Assembly: GCA_015657535.1 (NCBI GenBank)
Contig: JADHZB010000871.1
Coordinates: 1-64,000, forward strand
DNA: 64,000 bases
Origin: Nephromyces sp. MM_2019
Taxonomy: Eukaryota; Apicomplexa; Aconoidasida; Nephromycida
Direction: 5' to 3'
Of the stretch, positions 1 to 12,368 are shown piece by piece. Numbering within the stretch: position 1 is the stretch's first letter; every line of letters starts with the position of its first letter. A program made the translations under genes and the position numbers. The notes beneath the pieces were generated by a model. The model made no database searches. It was not told the origin of the DNA and saw nothing but the letters and a program-made list of their open reading frames with translations.

Positions 1-425
1 AAATTCTTCAATTTTTTTTTCCAAATTTTCAAATTTATTTGATGTTTTTAATAAATTTATTTCCTATCAAAATTTACACACACAACATATATAGACTTTA
101 ATTTAAATACAAATATATATCTATAAATATATGGTTGTAAATACATTTATACAATAATTATATACCTAAATAGATATATATACACACATACACATATATA
201 TATATATATATATATACAAACAGAGAGACACACACATAAATTAAATATACACACAAAAATAAATTTGTGTATAGCTTTAGTAAATATAAGTATTTACATA
301 CATACCTTTCTTAATTCATCAATTTCAATCTTTGATTTTTCTTTTAAATCTGTTAGCCTATGTAAAGAAATATTAATAAATTGTTGTTTGAATTTACACA
401 CAAATATGTATATACACAAGCATAT

Positions 426-465
<40 letters not shown>

Positions 466-1459
466 GCACACACAAATATGACAAACTTTTTAAGTGTGTG
501 TTGATGGGAAGATTTCTCATTATCAAATTTTTGTCTCCATTCTTCTGTTTCCTTTTTTTTTTATTCAACAAGTCAAATTTTTAAAATTAAAATTACACAC
601 ACAATATACACACACAATATACACACACATAAATAGCCACACACTATACTTGCTTCAATTGTGTTTAAGATATTTACCTCTGAAATGTGTAAAAATAAAA
701 TATTAAAAACAAAAGTGTATATATATATATGTAAAGTGTTATGTGCAAAAGTAAAGTATTGGGAAACATATGTATATATAATGAGTGTGTGAAGCATTTT
801 AATTGTGATTTAGGGGGTTATAAGTATGTATATATATATAAGTATACATACTTACATATAAATGTTTACACACACAATTATATACATGCATATATAGACA
901 TATATATACTCACATACATACACACACATACACATACATACACACATACATACACACATAAATACACATTTATATATACACACAGTCTAGAATATATATA
1001 TATATATATATATAACCTAAACTGTGAGAAATTTGAATAATATCGTTATTTGATGTCCCAATGCATTTATTTTCCCACTGCTTAAACTGGGGATTACACA
1101 AACACACATAAATATATATATATTTGTGTGTGTAAATGTGTGTATGTGTGTGTGTGTAAGTAGCGTATTGACAAGTTATATAGGTGTGTAGAATTATAAT
1201 AAATGTGTAAAATTTTAATTTTTATTACTTACAATTTGAGGGGGGAATTCCTTCAATTTGTTATCTTCATTAGCTTTATTTAAGCTGATCAAATATATAT
1301 ATATATATTCTTGTGTGCGTATGTATATGTGTGTGTGTGTGTATGTATGTGTGTATGTGTGTATGTATGTGTGTGTGTGTGTATGTATGTGTATGTGTGT
1401 GTATGTATGTGTGTGTGTGTGTGTGTGTATGTATATGTGTGTGTATATATGTATGTGTA

Positions 1460-1490
<31 letters not shown>

Positions 1491-1663
1491 GTATGTGTAT
1501 ATATATGTGTGTGTATGTGTGTGTGTGTGTGTGTATATATATATGTGTTTATTACCTCTCTGTAAGTTGTGAGTTTTGTGTTTCAAGGTCGGTCTGTTTC
1601 AACCAACATTCTTCGAGCAGATGATGAAGGTGTTGATTAATTTCTTGTAATTTTTTTTCCTTT

Positions 1664-1703
<40 letters not shown>

Positions 1704-2140
1704 TTAACAATGTGTTTACAAGTACATTGGTTAAATATGTAGTAGTGTGTAAAATATTATACCTTGTTATTATTTTGATAGGCATTTTCAATTTCTGTTA
1801 GTTTTTTGTTTAAGACTTTGTTTTCCTCCTTTAATCTTAAATTGATTAATAAGTTTAAATGTTTCAATATACACACACATTTTTATATGTGCATATTCAC
1901 ACACACATGCACACATTTATATACAAACACACACACTCTTATATAGGTGTATATATAATTAACTCATATAAAAATGTGTAATACATTTGGCTTTCTTCAT
2001 TGAGGTTTAAATATTCTCTTTCTAAACTGCTAATATGATCAGTTAAGCCCTTATTTCTAAATATACACACAAAACATCAACACACACAAGCACACACATA
2101 TATGTATTAATTTCAATAAATTAAGAACTAAAATTGTAAA

Positions 2141-2174
<34 letters not shown>

Positions 2175-2801
2175 ATGTACACACACATATATATATATAT
2201 ACAAGCACATGTGAAATCAGACAAGTATGTGTATACTTATGTATATATTTACACATGCAATATCCACACACACACACATATACACACTCATACATACACA
2301 CACATACCTATATACACACATATATGTATATACCCGCACATCAATACACACACACACATATATATTAATACACACACACATATTAATACACACACACATA
2401 TTAATACACACACACATATTAATACACACACACACAAACATTAATACACACACACACAAGCATTAATACACACACACAAACATTAATAGACACACACACA
2501 CACATTAATACACACACACATTAATACACACACACACATTAATACACACACACATTAATACACACACACATTAATACACACACACATTAATACACACACA
2601 CACATTAATACACACACACACATTAATACACACACACACATTAATACACACACATTACTTTCTCTGTAAAATTTGAAAATTTTGATTTGATTTAAGTAAA
2701 TCATTTAATATTTGATCGACAAGTTGAGCAGACTCGTAGCTCAGTGTGTGTGTGTAATTTAAATTTAATAATTTTGCCTTCAAAGATGGCAATGAAAACA
2801 T
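1..2801 (-). CDS. Coiled-coil protein, 10 short exons, 3' end off the window
   Basis: Assembled from minus-strand exons at 2659-2801, 1985-2056, 1763-1835, 1556-1659, 1233-1284, 1017-1086, 650-679, 487-544, 306-357 and 1-63 (continuing off the left edge). All nine joins keep phase and use AG acceptors with GT donors, two of them weak (GTTATA and GTTTGT). The start is the ATG giving MFSLPSLKAKLLNLNYTHTL. The roughly 239 visible residues are rich in Leu, Lys, Glu, Asn and Gln with heptad-like stretches such as LKEENKVLNKKLTEIENAYQ, so a coiled-coil rod is likely. No family is recognised; golgin, basal-body or cytoskeletal proteins are all possible. Exons are 30-143 nt, and the introns are almost wholly CA/TG and TA microsatellite. 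The exon chain is inferred from splice signals and open frames only. Confidence 0.7.
1285..1555. repeat. TG/CA microsatellite filling an intron
   Basis: Nearly uninterrupted TG dinucleotide runs with TA punctuation lie between two exons of the left-edge coiled-coil gene. Read on the gene's sense strand this is CA. Long open frames of alternating Cys/Val or Thr/His across it are artefacts of the repeat. Confidence 0.9.
2340..2655. repeat. Minisatellite of ATTAATACACACACAC-like units in an intron
   Basis: About 18-20 tandem units of roughly 14-20 bp, each an ATTAAT block followed by a variable CA run, inside the first intron (2057-2658) of the left-edge gene. Unit length varies only through the CA run, as expected from slippage. 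Confidence 0.9.
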
Positions 2802-3865
2802 ATTTGTGTGTGTGTGTGAATTAGAAATTAGTGTGTGTGTGTTTAAAATGAAAGTCCATTATTCTGCTTAATAATGTCAATCTAACACAAACATAAATAT
2901 ATGATATTTATGATGTGTGTGTGTTAATAGGTATGTGTGTATGAATGGGTATAGATGTGTGTATGGGTGTAGATAAGTGTGTGTGAGTGTGTGTATATAG
3001 TTGTAAGTGTGTATAGGCGTGTGTTTGGGTTTAGGTGAGTACGAGTGTGTGAGTGTGGAAATATCTATTAATTTATTGATATTTATTGTGATGTGTGTTT
3101 ATGGGTGCAATTGTGTGTACCTATATATATGGCTTTATGTGTGTGTGTGTGTGTGAGTGTGAGATTGAGAATGTGTATGGGTATGGGTTGCAGTTGTATG
3201 TGTGTATATACATGTGTGGTCGTGGGTATGTGTGTGTGTTTAAAAGGGTATGTGTATACCTGTGTATCTGTTTGTGTATGCTATGATGTGTATAGGAAGA
3301 TGTGTACAACATATAGGTATATATCTAACTATATATTAATTTAAGCTTATAGTGCATGAATCTGTGTTTATTGGTATATATATCAGTGTGCTATTGTTAA
3401 TAGGTTATGTTTATATGTATCTGTATGTGCGTGTGTGTAGGTGTGTGTATTTGTAGTATACGTGGAGTAGTGTTTGTGTGTGTCTTAATTAATATAATTA
3501 TATATATATATATATAGGAGGGATAGTTAGATAGAGCAAATATTTGTATATAAATAGATATGGGTATATAATAGTATTGGTGTGTAAATTGAATTTGTGT
3601 GTTTTTAATAATTTTATTGATGTGTGTGTACCTCTGGGTGCAATATATACTATATACCTATATTTGTGTGTGAAGGTATGTGTGTCTGAGGATGTAGGAT
3701 TGAGTGTATGAGAATGTAGGTGTGTGTGTGTGTGTGTATGGGTTGTGAACTAAATATGTATATCTAAAACAATATTAAAAAGTATATGTGTATAAAATTT
3801 TTAAATGGTTAGGTTTGAGAAATTAATGTGTAGTATATATTTTAGATATTTGCGTAATTTCCTCT
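2802..3865. repeat. TG-rich half of a divergent intergenic region
   Basis: Dense TG runs on the plus strand, which are CA on the sense strand of the minus gene starting at 2801. I see no convincing exon here. It presumably holds that gene's promoter and 5' UTR. Confidence 0.75.
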
Positions 3866-5108
3866 TATATACTCACACACCTATAAGCTGATGATATACT
3901 TATATTTAAAACCATACACACACACTCGCATTTAGTATCCACACACATATCCACACACACAATCCTACACATTTAAGCATACACACAGATATATATATAT
4001 ATATATATAAATATATACCTAATGCTTATATAAACATATACATACAAAACTTGCTTTAATAATATTAAAAGTGTATTAGTAAATAAAAATAATAATTGAA
4101 TTTTGATTATTTGAAACAATCTATACAGATGTGTCTTGCTCTATAACTTAATACAACTTATTAATTTACACACACGCAAGCAAACATACACACATACAAT
4201 CAAACATAGATACAAACAAAACAAAACCTTACACACATAGAATCAAACATAGATACAAACAAAACAAAAACTTACACACATACACTCACTAAAGCAAACA
4301 ACAGTTGAAATAAATATATATATTTTTTTTGCACATTTTATCAACTAAATAGCTGATATGTGCACATGCATAAAAGATTTTAAAATCCTCGCACATATAT
4401 ATATCAACACAAATATAATTTTATACAACTCACACACACATTAAATCCATTTTTACACTATATATATATGTCATTAGTACACATATACACACATTCAAGC
4501 ATCCCCAACTATGTAATTATATATATATATATACTTCCAAATCTAGAACTTATCTCAAACTACCAAATTAACTCACACTAGTAATAATTCTATCAAAAAC
4601 ACACACACACATATATATTAAAATATAATCTTGCTTAGTAATCTCGCTACAAACACACACATACACTCACATTTAGCCACACTCGAGTATCAATTTAATC
4701 AAATACTCACACACACTTTATATATAGAAAAATAATCAATCATTCCTATATTCTCAAACACAATATAAACCTACACACACACACACATCAACATCCTCCT
4801 CTCTCTCTTTAACTTTTTTATAATAAATCACATAAACATATACACACATACACTCACACTTTAAACACCCAGCTCTATACCAAATCAACCCCAAATTTGA
4901 CCACACCTCACAACCTTTTGACCACCACACTACTACTTAACCTACACCATAATAACATCCTAATATCAAGCACCTCTTTACTACTTAACACACACCCAGT
5001 ACTCAATAACTACAAACACACACACACACCCGCTCCAACATATAAACTCAAATACTGACATATACACACACACACATACAAACACACACATATATACACA
5101 TACACACA
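3866..5108. repeat. CA-rich half of a divergent intergenic region
   Basis: From about 3.87 kb the plus strand switches from TG-rich to CA-rich and stays so up to the Rei1-like start codon. A direct repeat of CAAACATAGATACAAACAAA occurs near 4200 and 4244. No exon was recognised. It presumably includes the plus-strand promoter and 5' UTR. Confidence 0.75.
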
Positions 5109-6485
5109 ATGCCGATTAGGTGTGCTACATGTATGGAAGAATTCCCCTCTGTGGGTGATCTTCGAGTACACCACAAATCTGAGTTTCACATAGTCAACCT
5201 CCGCCTATCCCTTAAGATGTTACCTGTATTATCATATGAACGATTTATGGCCCTAAAATTAGAACAACCAACTCCAAACACAAACACACAACCCACCCAA
5301 CCTGACCCGGGACCTAGCGACAAAATGCCACCACCCTCCCTGGAGGATGCCTCCGATTCCGAAGATTTTTCCGAAGAAATTTCACCCTTACAAAGTTTAT
5401 TTGATGATTATAGATTTTCTACACTTGATGGATGTATTTCATATATGAATAAAATCTATTGTTTCTCTATACCTGATCAAGATCTACTCATTGATTTAGA
5501 AGGCCTCATTACATCATTAGGTTCACTAGTACGACATTTTCATGTGTGTGTATATTGTAAGAAACGCTTTTCATCTACAAAAGCTGTACAAAATCATATG
5601 AAAAACAAGGGACACACAACATTACCTAAATCACATGATTTTAAAGAATTGTTTAGTGATTTTTATAATTATCATCAAAAACACACACCGGATGATGTTG
5701 TGTGTGTTGATGAATTAAGTAATTCTGAATATGAGGAATGCTCAGACAGTGATGATGAAAGTTACTCTTATGAAAATAAATTCGATCATTTACGTATTTC
5801 TGATGATGGACTCCTTGATCTACCCTCTGGAAAACAGTATGTGTGTGTGTGTGTGTGTGTCTGGATGTGTGGGTGTGTGTTGATGTCTTTGGGTGTGTGT
5901 TGGTGTCTTTGGGTGTGTGTTTGGATGTATGAGTGTGTGTTGATGTTTTTGGGTGTGTGTCTGGATGTGTGTGTTGGTGTTTTTGGGTGTGTGTTTGGAT
6001 GTATGAGTGTGTATTGATGTTTTTGGGTGTGCGTTGGTGTGTTTGGGTGTGTATGGGTTTGTTGGTGTATCTATTATACTTCCAATATATATATTATACA
6101 TATTCTTCAATTGGTTGGATTTTATTGATCATATTCATATACCTTGATGTGTGTAAGTTTTTTGGTATATAAATTTATAAATATGTGACCCTCATTTTTA
6201 TATAGAGTATCTTCTCGATTTTTGGCCTATATTTTCAAACAAGGCAAGCCATCCTTAAAACCCACCTCTACACTTGCAACTAAGTGTTCGACAACTCGAG
6301 CAATTAAAGGAGTATGTTGTGTGTGTTATACATAACTATTTATACACACACACATATATACTTTTATATGCACGCATATTTATATATTTATATACACACA
6401 TACAGACAAAAGTATATACTCACACCTGTTTACATTTACACACACATATTTACTCACACACATACATACATATATCCAAACATAT

Positions 6486-6523
<38 letters not shown>

Positions 6524-6757
6524 CAAAATCGTGGAATTAAACCTCACACACCACAATCATTTGAAGACGCAAAACGAGAAGCTAGATCTAGCAGATATAG
6601 TCAACTGAGGTAAATTATATACACACACAATTACACAATTATATTTATTTTTTTATTTATTTACACACATAAATTTATATATGCTAAATTTTATAGGCTC
6701 AATGAGAAATCTAATAAATTACCCAGATTTGGTCGCCTCTCTTTAGCTGGAGGCTAA
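5109..6757 (+). CDS. Rei1/ZNF622-like zinc-finger 60S ribosome biogenesis factor
   Basis: Exons 5109-5836, 6206-6311, 6524-6609 and 6697-6757 join in phase to 326 residues. An N-terminal U1-type C2H2 finger (C5, C8, H21, H27) is followed by the Rei1-like segment LRLSLKMLPVLSYERF. An acidic linker leads to a second part resembling Rei1 (DLLIDLEGLITSLG) with a second finger at about residues 144-170 (HVCVYCKKRFSSTKAVQNHM). The C-terminus carries the LPSGK motif and a basic R/S/K tail. In yeast and animals Rei1/ZNF622 acts in the cytoplasm on pre-60S particles and helps release the Arx1/Alb1 export factor. At 326 residues it is shorter than yeast Rei1 (about 390), mainly in linkers. The three introns are microsatellite-rich. 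Confidence 0.85.
5837..6205. repeat. TG-rich intronic minisatellite in the Rei1-like gene
   Basis: This intron is built of TG-rich units (GTGTGTGTTGATGTCTTTGG type). It shows a higher-order period of about 74 bp: TTGGATGTATGAG recurs at 5921 and 5995. The repeat keeps an open frame from the first exon, which would mislead gene callers. Confidence 0.85.
6312..6523. repeat. CA then TA microsatellite intron
   Basis: Intron 2 of the Rei1-like gene: CA-rich in its first two thirds, then a pure TA run of about 30 bp directly before the TAG acceptor. Confidence 0.8.
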
Positions 6758-6915
6758 ACACACACTTACATACATTCTTAACATCATACACTTTGTATAC
6801 ATACACACACAGATGCATACACACACATATACACACTCATTATGAAACTTTTTTAATCAAATAACTAACCCATTTAGAATTATTTTAAATGTATATCTAA
6901 AATTAAATTGATAAA

Positions 6916-7105
6916 TGTTTGTATATGTATATTATATTTGTGTGTAAATAAATATTCATAACGTATTTCTGTATATATATTATATTTGTGTGCGTATATA
7001 TATTTTATATTGTTTGTATATGTATATTATATTTGTGTGTAAATAAATATTCATAACGTATTTCTGTATATATATTATATTTGTGTGCGTATATATATTT
7101 TATAT
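6916..7105. repeat. 95-bp direct tandem duplication
   Basis: The block starting TGTTTGTATATG at 6916 is repeated essentially identically from 7011, including the distinctive AATAAATATTCATAACGTAT core. It lies in the 3' flank of the Rei1-like gene. Confidence 0.85.
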
Positions 7106-7154
7106 TTGTGTGCGTATATATATATTATATTTGTGTGCATATATTTATATAATC

Positions 7155-7232
7155 TTTGTGTGTATATTTACAATGTATTTTTGTGTGTATATTTACAATG
7201 TATTTTTGTGTGTATATTTACAATGTATTTTT
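7155..7232. repeat. Three-copy 25-bp tandem repeat
   Basis: Three near-identical copies of a 25-bp unit with core GTGTATATTTACAATG, start-to-start spacing 25 bp, in the TG-rich 3' flank of the Rei1-like gene. Confidence 0.85.
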
Positions 7233-8495
7233 GTGTATGTATTTTTAATAGGTGTTTGCGTGTAAAACATTTTATCATTATTGTATGTATATAATGAATA
7301 CGTACGTATCTTATAATAATAAAATATAAGGACAATGTGTGTGTGAAAATAATTAAAATATAAAATTAATAGAATAAAACTAAAATATTTAAGCCAAGTA
7401 TAAAGATGAGCCAATAATAATTTACTTTACAAATATTTTTATAATTTTAGACTACTTTATATCAATTATATATAACTATTTAGTTTCACACATATATATT
7501 TAAAACGAAATAAAAAGTAATTCACACTTTAGTTAAACTTTATTTACACAGACATAAATTTTGACTCACAACTCTGTCTTTACCAAATTAACCCAAACAC
7601 CTTTTTGTGGTGTATGCACACTCATAATTGTATAATAAATACACACACATATTTGCATAGCAGACACACACACACACTTGTATATACATACATCTACACA
7701 TAAATAAACTTACAAACAAATATAGCTGCTACCCACAGTTTTGCTAACATACACACGTAAAATGTATTGATGTTCATCTATACACACATATATATTTGTG
7801 TTTATATAAATCTCCACACACACTAAATTGTCTATATCTACATCACTAGATAGCATATAAACCTACACACATACAATCAAGACCACATATATATCTACAC
7901 ATTTACGCATAAAATTGTATATAAATCTACACCGACAAATATACTAACAAACTTTGTTAAAATTCAGAACATACACACACAAATCATAATTATATACATC
8001 CACATCAAATTTATGTTATCATCAACTCCCACAATTCAACAGTACACACAAACATACCAATTTTAATTATTCATATATATATATATACACGAAAATTAAA
8101 TCAAAATATACAAACTACATACCTAAGAATTCAAGCTACAAAGCTTACTAATACACATCAAATAAATAACACAAACATTTATAACTTACAAACCCTTCAT
8201 ATATATCATACCACACACACCATTTTGTTATCACACACTCTCACATCACATTTCTACACTTATTTTTATACCTCTTCCTCCTCAATAAGGAATCATTACA
8301 AAACACCCACAGACCTAAACACACATATTCACATACACACACTCACACACACACACACATACACACAAACACACATACATACACATACACACACACATAC
8401 ACATTCACACACACATACACATATACACACATATACTTACACACACACATTCACACATATACACACACGAATATTTTTTTGTTTATTTTTTAAAA
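7233..8495. other. Intergenic, CA-rich 5' flank
   Basis: The TG-rich pattern ends by about 7.35 kb. The rest is AT-rich and increasingly CA-rich, peaking at 8310-8470 just before the next start codon. No coding exon or RNA gene is recognised. The ORF at 8225-8503 is a CA-repeat artefact. Confidence 0.6.
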
Positions 8496-8589
8496 ATGGA
8501 TAACATTGGGGCCAGTGAATTTCGTTTAGACACAGATACGCCTAAACAAAACATGACTGAATTTCTAAAGGTACATATGCACACATACC

Positions 8590-8622
<33 letters not shown>

Positions 8623-9970
8623 ATGTGTGTGTAAACATATATATGTACCTGTATATATCCCAATATGTATATAAATAAAACTTTGGATGAGATGTTTCTA
8701 ATGATGGCTGTATAGAGGAAATGTGTATATAAAATAAATAAACATGTAAATGAATATTGATTTGTTGAGAAAATTTTGCTATAAATTTATACACAAACAC
8801 ACACTTTCTCCACACACGCTTTCTCTCTTTCTCTCCGCACACACTTTATCTCTTTCTCTCCACATCCATACACGCTTACACTCTCTCCACACACACATAC
8901 ACTTTCCGTACACATACATACACTTTCCACACACATATATACACACACAGACAGTTCAACCAAGTTCAGTGAATAGAATGGAGTTAGATGTTGTGTCAAA
9001 GATGATATTTAAATGGGTGGGTGAGAAAGCGTATGTACCTACACCACAGGAAACTCGTATTAGTTTGATGTATAATTCGTTTCCCTTTGTTACGGGTTTA
9101 TTAGCTACATATTGGAGCTCAATAGCGCTAAGAAGGTTAGGATTACCACGGGGTGTGTTACACACATTTTCAATAGCTTTAGTAGGTGGATCTACAACAA
9201 CAATTACATCACACTATGCAAGGAAAGCAGTGAATTATCGACTTATGGAGCTACAAACACCTATGGGTAATCAGATGATTGAAATAACAAGGGATTATCG
9301 TACACACCCAGAAAAATATGAAGAAATATCAAAGATTGATATGTTTGCTTATCGTAAATTCTTGAATGAACAATTTAAAAAAAGGAAAGAAAACCAACAA
9401 CCACAAGAGATGTCTTTGCCTCCGTCGTCTCCTATGCCCGGGCATGTCTCTGCCTCGCCCTCCGATTCCATGGGGTATGAACCTTATCAATCTGAATGGG
9501 AATCATTTAGAGAAACAGATATAAAGGCAATGGATCAACACAATACACAGCATTCTTATAATGCAAATACACATTATGATTATAATCAAAATGAATTCAA
9601 TCCTAAACATACAGATCATCATCCTAAATATCCATATTATGATACACACCCTCATCAAAGCACATATGATGTTCGAAACTCATATAATGATACACACTAT
9701 GATAATCCAAATCTATATAATGATAGAGATATGAATCGTAATCATGATAAATCTACACACACTGAATTTGATCAATCTAGTCATTTTGATGATTTTGATT
9801 CATCTTACAAAGACCCATGGTCATTAGATCATACACACAACCAACCCAATACACCTAATAATACTAATCCACACACACATCACAATCAACCTACACACAC
9901 ACGAAATAATCCCCATATGCAAGGAAAATATAAAACATGGGACGATATAAGACAAGAATCATCTAATTAG
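8496..9970 (+). CDS. OCIA-domain-like membrane protein with N/H/D/Y-rich tail
   Basis: Two exons, 8496-8570 and 8951-9970, give 364 residues starting MDNIGASEFRLDTDTPKQNM. Residues about 40-140 resemble the OCIA fold: YVPTPQETR, then two hydrophobic stretches (SFPFVTGLLATYW; VLHTFSIALVGGSTTTI), a basic segment and LMELQTPMGNQM. OCIA proteins (OCIAD1/2) sit in inner mitochondrial or endosomal membranes in animals. The match is by eye and modest. From about residue 190 the protein is low complexity, dominated by Asn, His, Asp, Tyr, Thr and Ser with DPW, THT and HNQP motifs, probably disordered and partly grown from CA repeats in coding DNA. The intron carries TA, CA and CT runs. Confidence 0.6.
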
Positions 9971-10643
9971 AACATAATTATATATATATATATATATATA
10001 CGAACACACACACACATACACACCTTGACATAAATAGTAAAGAATTGTTCATACACACATATATTACAGACTATACCAATAATATATTTTGGAGTTTTAT
10101 ACCTTAGGTTATATATATATATATTGTTAAATTCTATACACACTTTGTTAAATTATATATACACCTAGTGTAAACTTATATATACACGTTTTGAAGTTAT
10201 ATATACACTCTGTAATTTTAAACAATTTATAAACACCATATATAACCAGTAGATGCACACAAAAACATAATACACAAATGTAATCAATTTGATACACACA
10301 TAACCTCTATATTATTAATAATTATACCCTTATTTTTTCTTTAATTAAAGCATATTTATGTAAGTATATTACAGCACACCCTTTAAATTATAAATATTTT
10401 ACATACAGAACTATTTACACACAAAAATTCAAACAGATATGTCAATACACACACACACACTCACACAATATAGATACATACGGATTAAATATTATATCCG
10501 ATTAAATTAGTCGTAAACCGTTTTTTCTCAAACAAATTTTAAAAAGTTGTACTATTTACGCAATATATATGTATACATTATGTGTTTGTGTGTATTGGTT
10601 TATATATATATAAATATATACATATGTGTGTTTGTGTGCGTAT

Positions 10644-10692
<49 letters not shown>

Positions 10693-11672
10693 TATATGTA
10701 TGTAAATATAATAACATTGGAGTATGTTTTTCTACATGAAAGTGTTTCAGTACTCTTTATATATATACATATAAATGTGTGTGTGTATATTATGATATAT
10801 TTTATATTTATTTAAAAATGTGTAAAACTCCCAAGTATTTAAAAGTTATGATATGATCAAGGCCTAAAATTACACTAACATATACGAAAATAGCACACAC
10901 AAACATCAAATCTATAATACATATGTATATTTAAATACGTCCATATCTAACTCAGTGTATATATGTATGTAAAAGGTGCTACAAAACACACTCACACCTC
11001 AATATATACAAATACTTTAAATATGCTACACAAACACAAATCTCGATATATATAAATAATATACTACACACACACACGCTCAACATAGATACAAACTTCA
11101 AATATGCTACATATACACATCTAAATACATATACATCCTTTAAGTATGCTTTGCACACACACACAACTAAATATATATAAATACTTAAAATGTACTAAAC
11201 AAATACACAACACATGGTTCAATATATATATACGACACACGTCGAGTATGCTAAATACATACACACACAAGTACCAACTGTCGAAGATAGACTCTTTAGA
11301 CTTATAAATATCAAATAATTTACACACCTCAATAATCCTCCATTATACATTATATACATCTCCTCCTCTACAATGACTATACCCATATAAATACATATAC
11401 ACACACACACACATAGATATATATATTTTATATACATATTACATACATATACACACATAACACATACTCATTATCCATTACCACAATCACATCCCTACTA
11501 CATATATACCTCTTTCATTATCTATACACAAACACACTCCCAATTACACACATCACACATTACACACACTACCCATTGCATATATAAAACATTAAACACA
11601 CTAAACATTCTATACACTAAACCCCACCCAAACAACATACACACTACACACACATATATATATATATATATA
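9971..11672. other. Intergenic with microsatellites
   Basis: The CA-rich start contains a TA run at 9980-10000. A TG/TA block at 10560-10800 includes a roughly 40-bp TA run near 10650-10688, and CA-rich sequence then runs up to the next gene. The block 10100-10210 has loosely repeated ATATATACAC units. No coding exon is seen. Confidence 0.65.
10975..11260. repeat. Degenerate tandem repeat of about 60 bp
   Basis: Four to five diverged copies share a pattern: TTTAAATATGCTACA or similar, a CA run, then CAATATATA-type sequence with AAATAC. The copies sit 400-700 bp upstream of the ATP11-like start codon. Unit length varies between about 55 and 65 bp, judged by eye. Confidence 0.6.
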
Positions 11673-12208
11673 ATGAAGAGTATAAGTTTATCAGTTAGGC
11701 CATTTTTGTGTGTACAAAGGAAGCCCTTCTCCTTTAGTTATCCATCTCCTCGAAAATTGTCAGAAATTGTCAAATTACCACTTTTAGAGAGAAATCACAC
11801 ACAAAAAATTATAAATATTTGGAAAGAATATTATATAACCAATCCACATATTGTTAGTGATGTGTGGAATGAAAACAATTACAAATGTTTAAGAGAAAAG
11901 TCAGTTATTATTTTACACATACACACACAGATATACATATATATATATATAGATATATATACAGATATAGGTGTATAAATAAATTCACATATGCACACAC
12001 ATACATATACATATAAATAGATATCTACACACACGCATTTACATTTTGATATATTTTTTACCTACACACACAGTGCACAACTTTACCCAATGTTTATTGT
12101 CCCTATCAACAAATTGGCTGGTTTTTACAACTTAGTTATTCAATATCAACACCCTAACACATTTTTATTTACACCTTTAGAAATTTATAAAACGGTAAAT
12201 ATTTATAC

Positions 12209-12242
<34 letters not shown>

Positions 12243-12326
12243 TTATGTGTTTATGTGAACATAGATATAAAACTCTCAGTGTGTATATATATATATAATT
12301 CACAATGTGTAAATATATATAATTTT

Positions 12327-12368
<42 letters not shown>

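Noticed and set aside
1215..1624. Long overlapping ORFs of Cys/Val/Tyr or Thr/His repeats on both strands
   Set aside because: They are translations of a TG/CA microsatellite in an intron; only the short exon pieces at 1233-1284 and 1556-1659 look coding.
2175..2466. ORFs of INTHTH-type repeats
   Set aside because: They are frames through the ATTAAT/CA minisatellite, with no non-repeat coding sequence.
2340..2655. Regular repeat-spacer pattern resembling a CRISPR array
   Set aside because: There are no unique spacers: the intervals are variable CA runs, and the context is a eukaryotic intron.
1..5100. Telomere-proximal origin of the repeat domain
   Set aside because: No telomere-like unit such as TTTAGGG or TTAGGG arrays is present; the repeats are dinucleotides and gene-private minisatellites.
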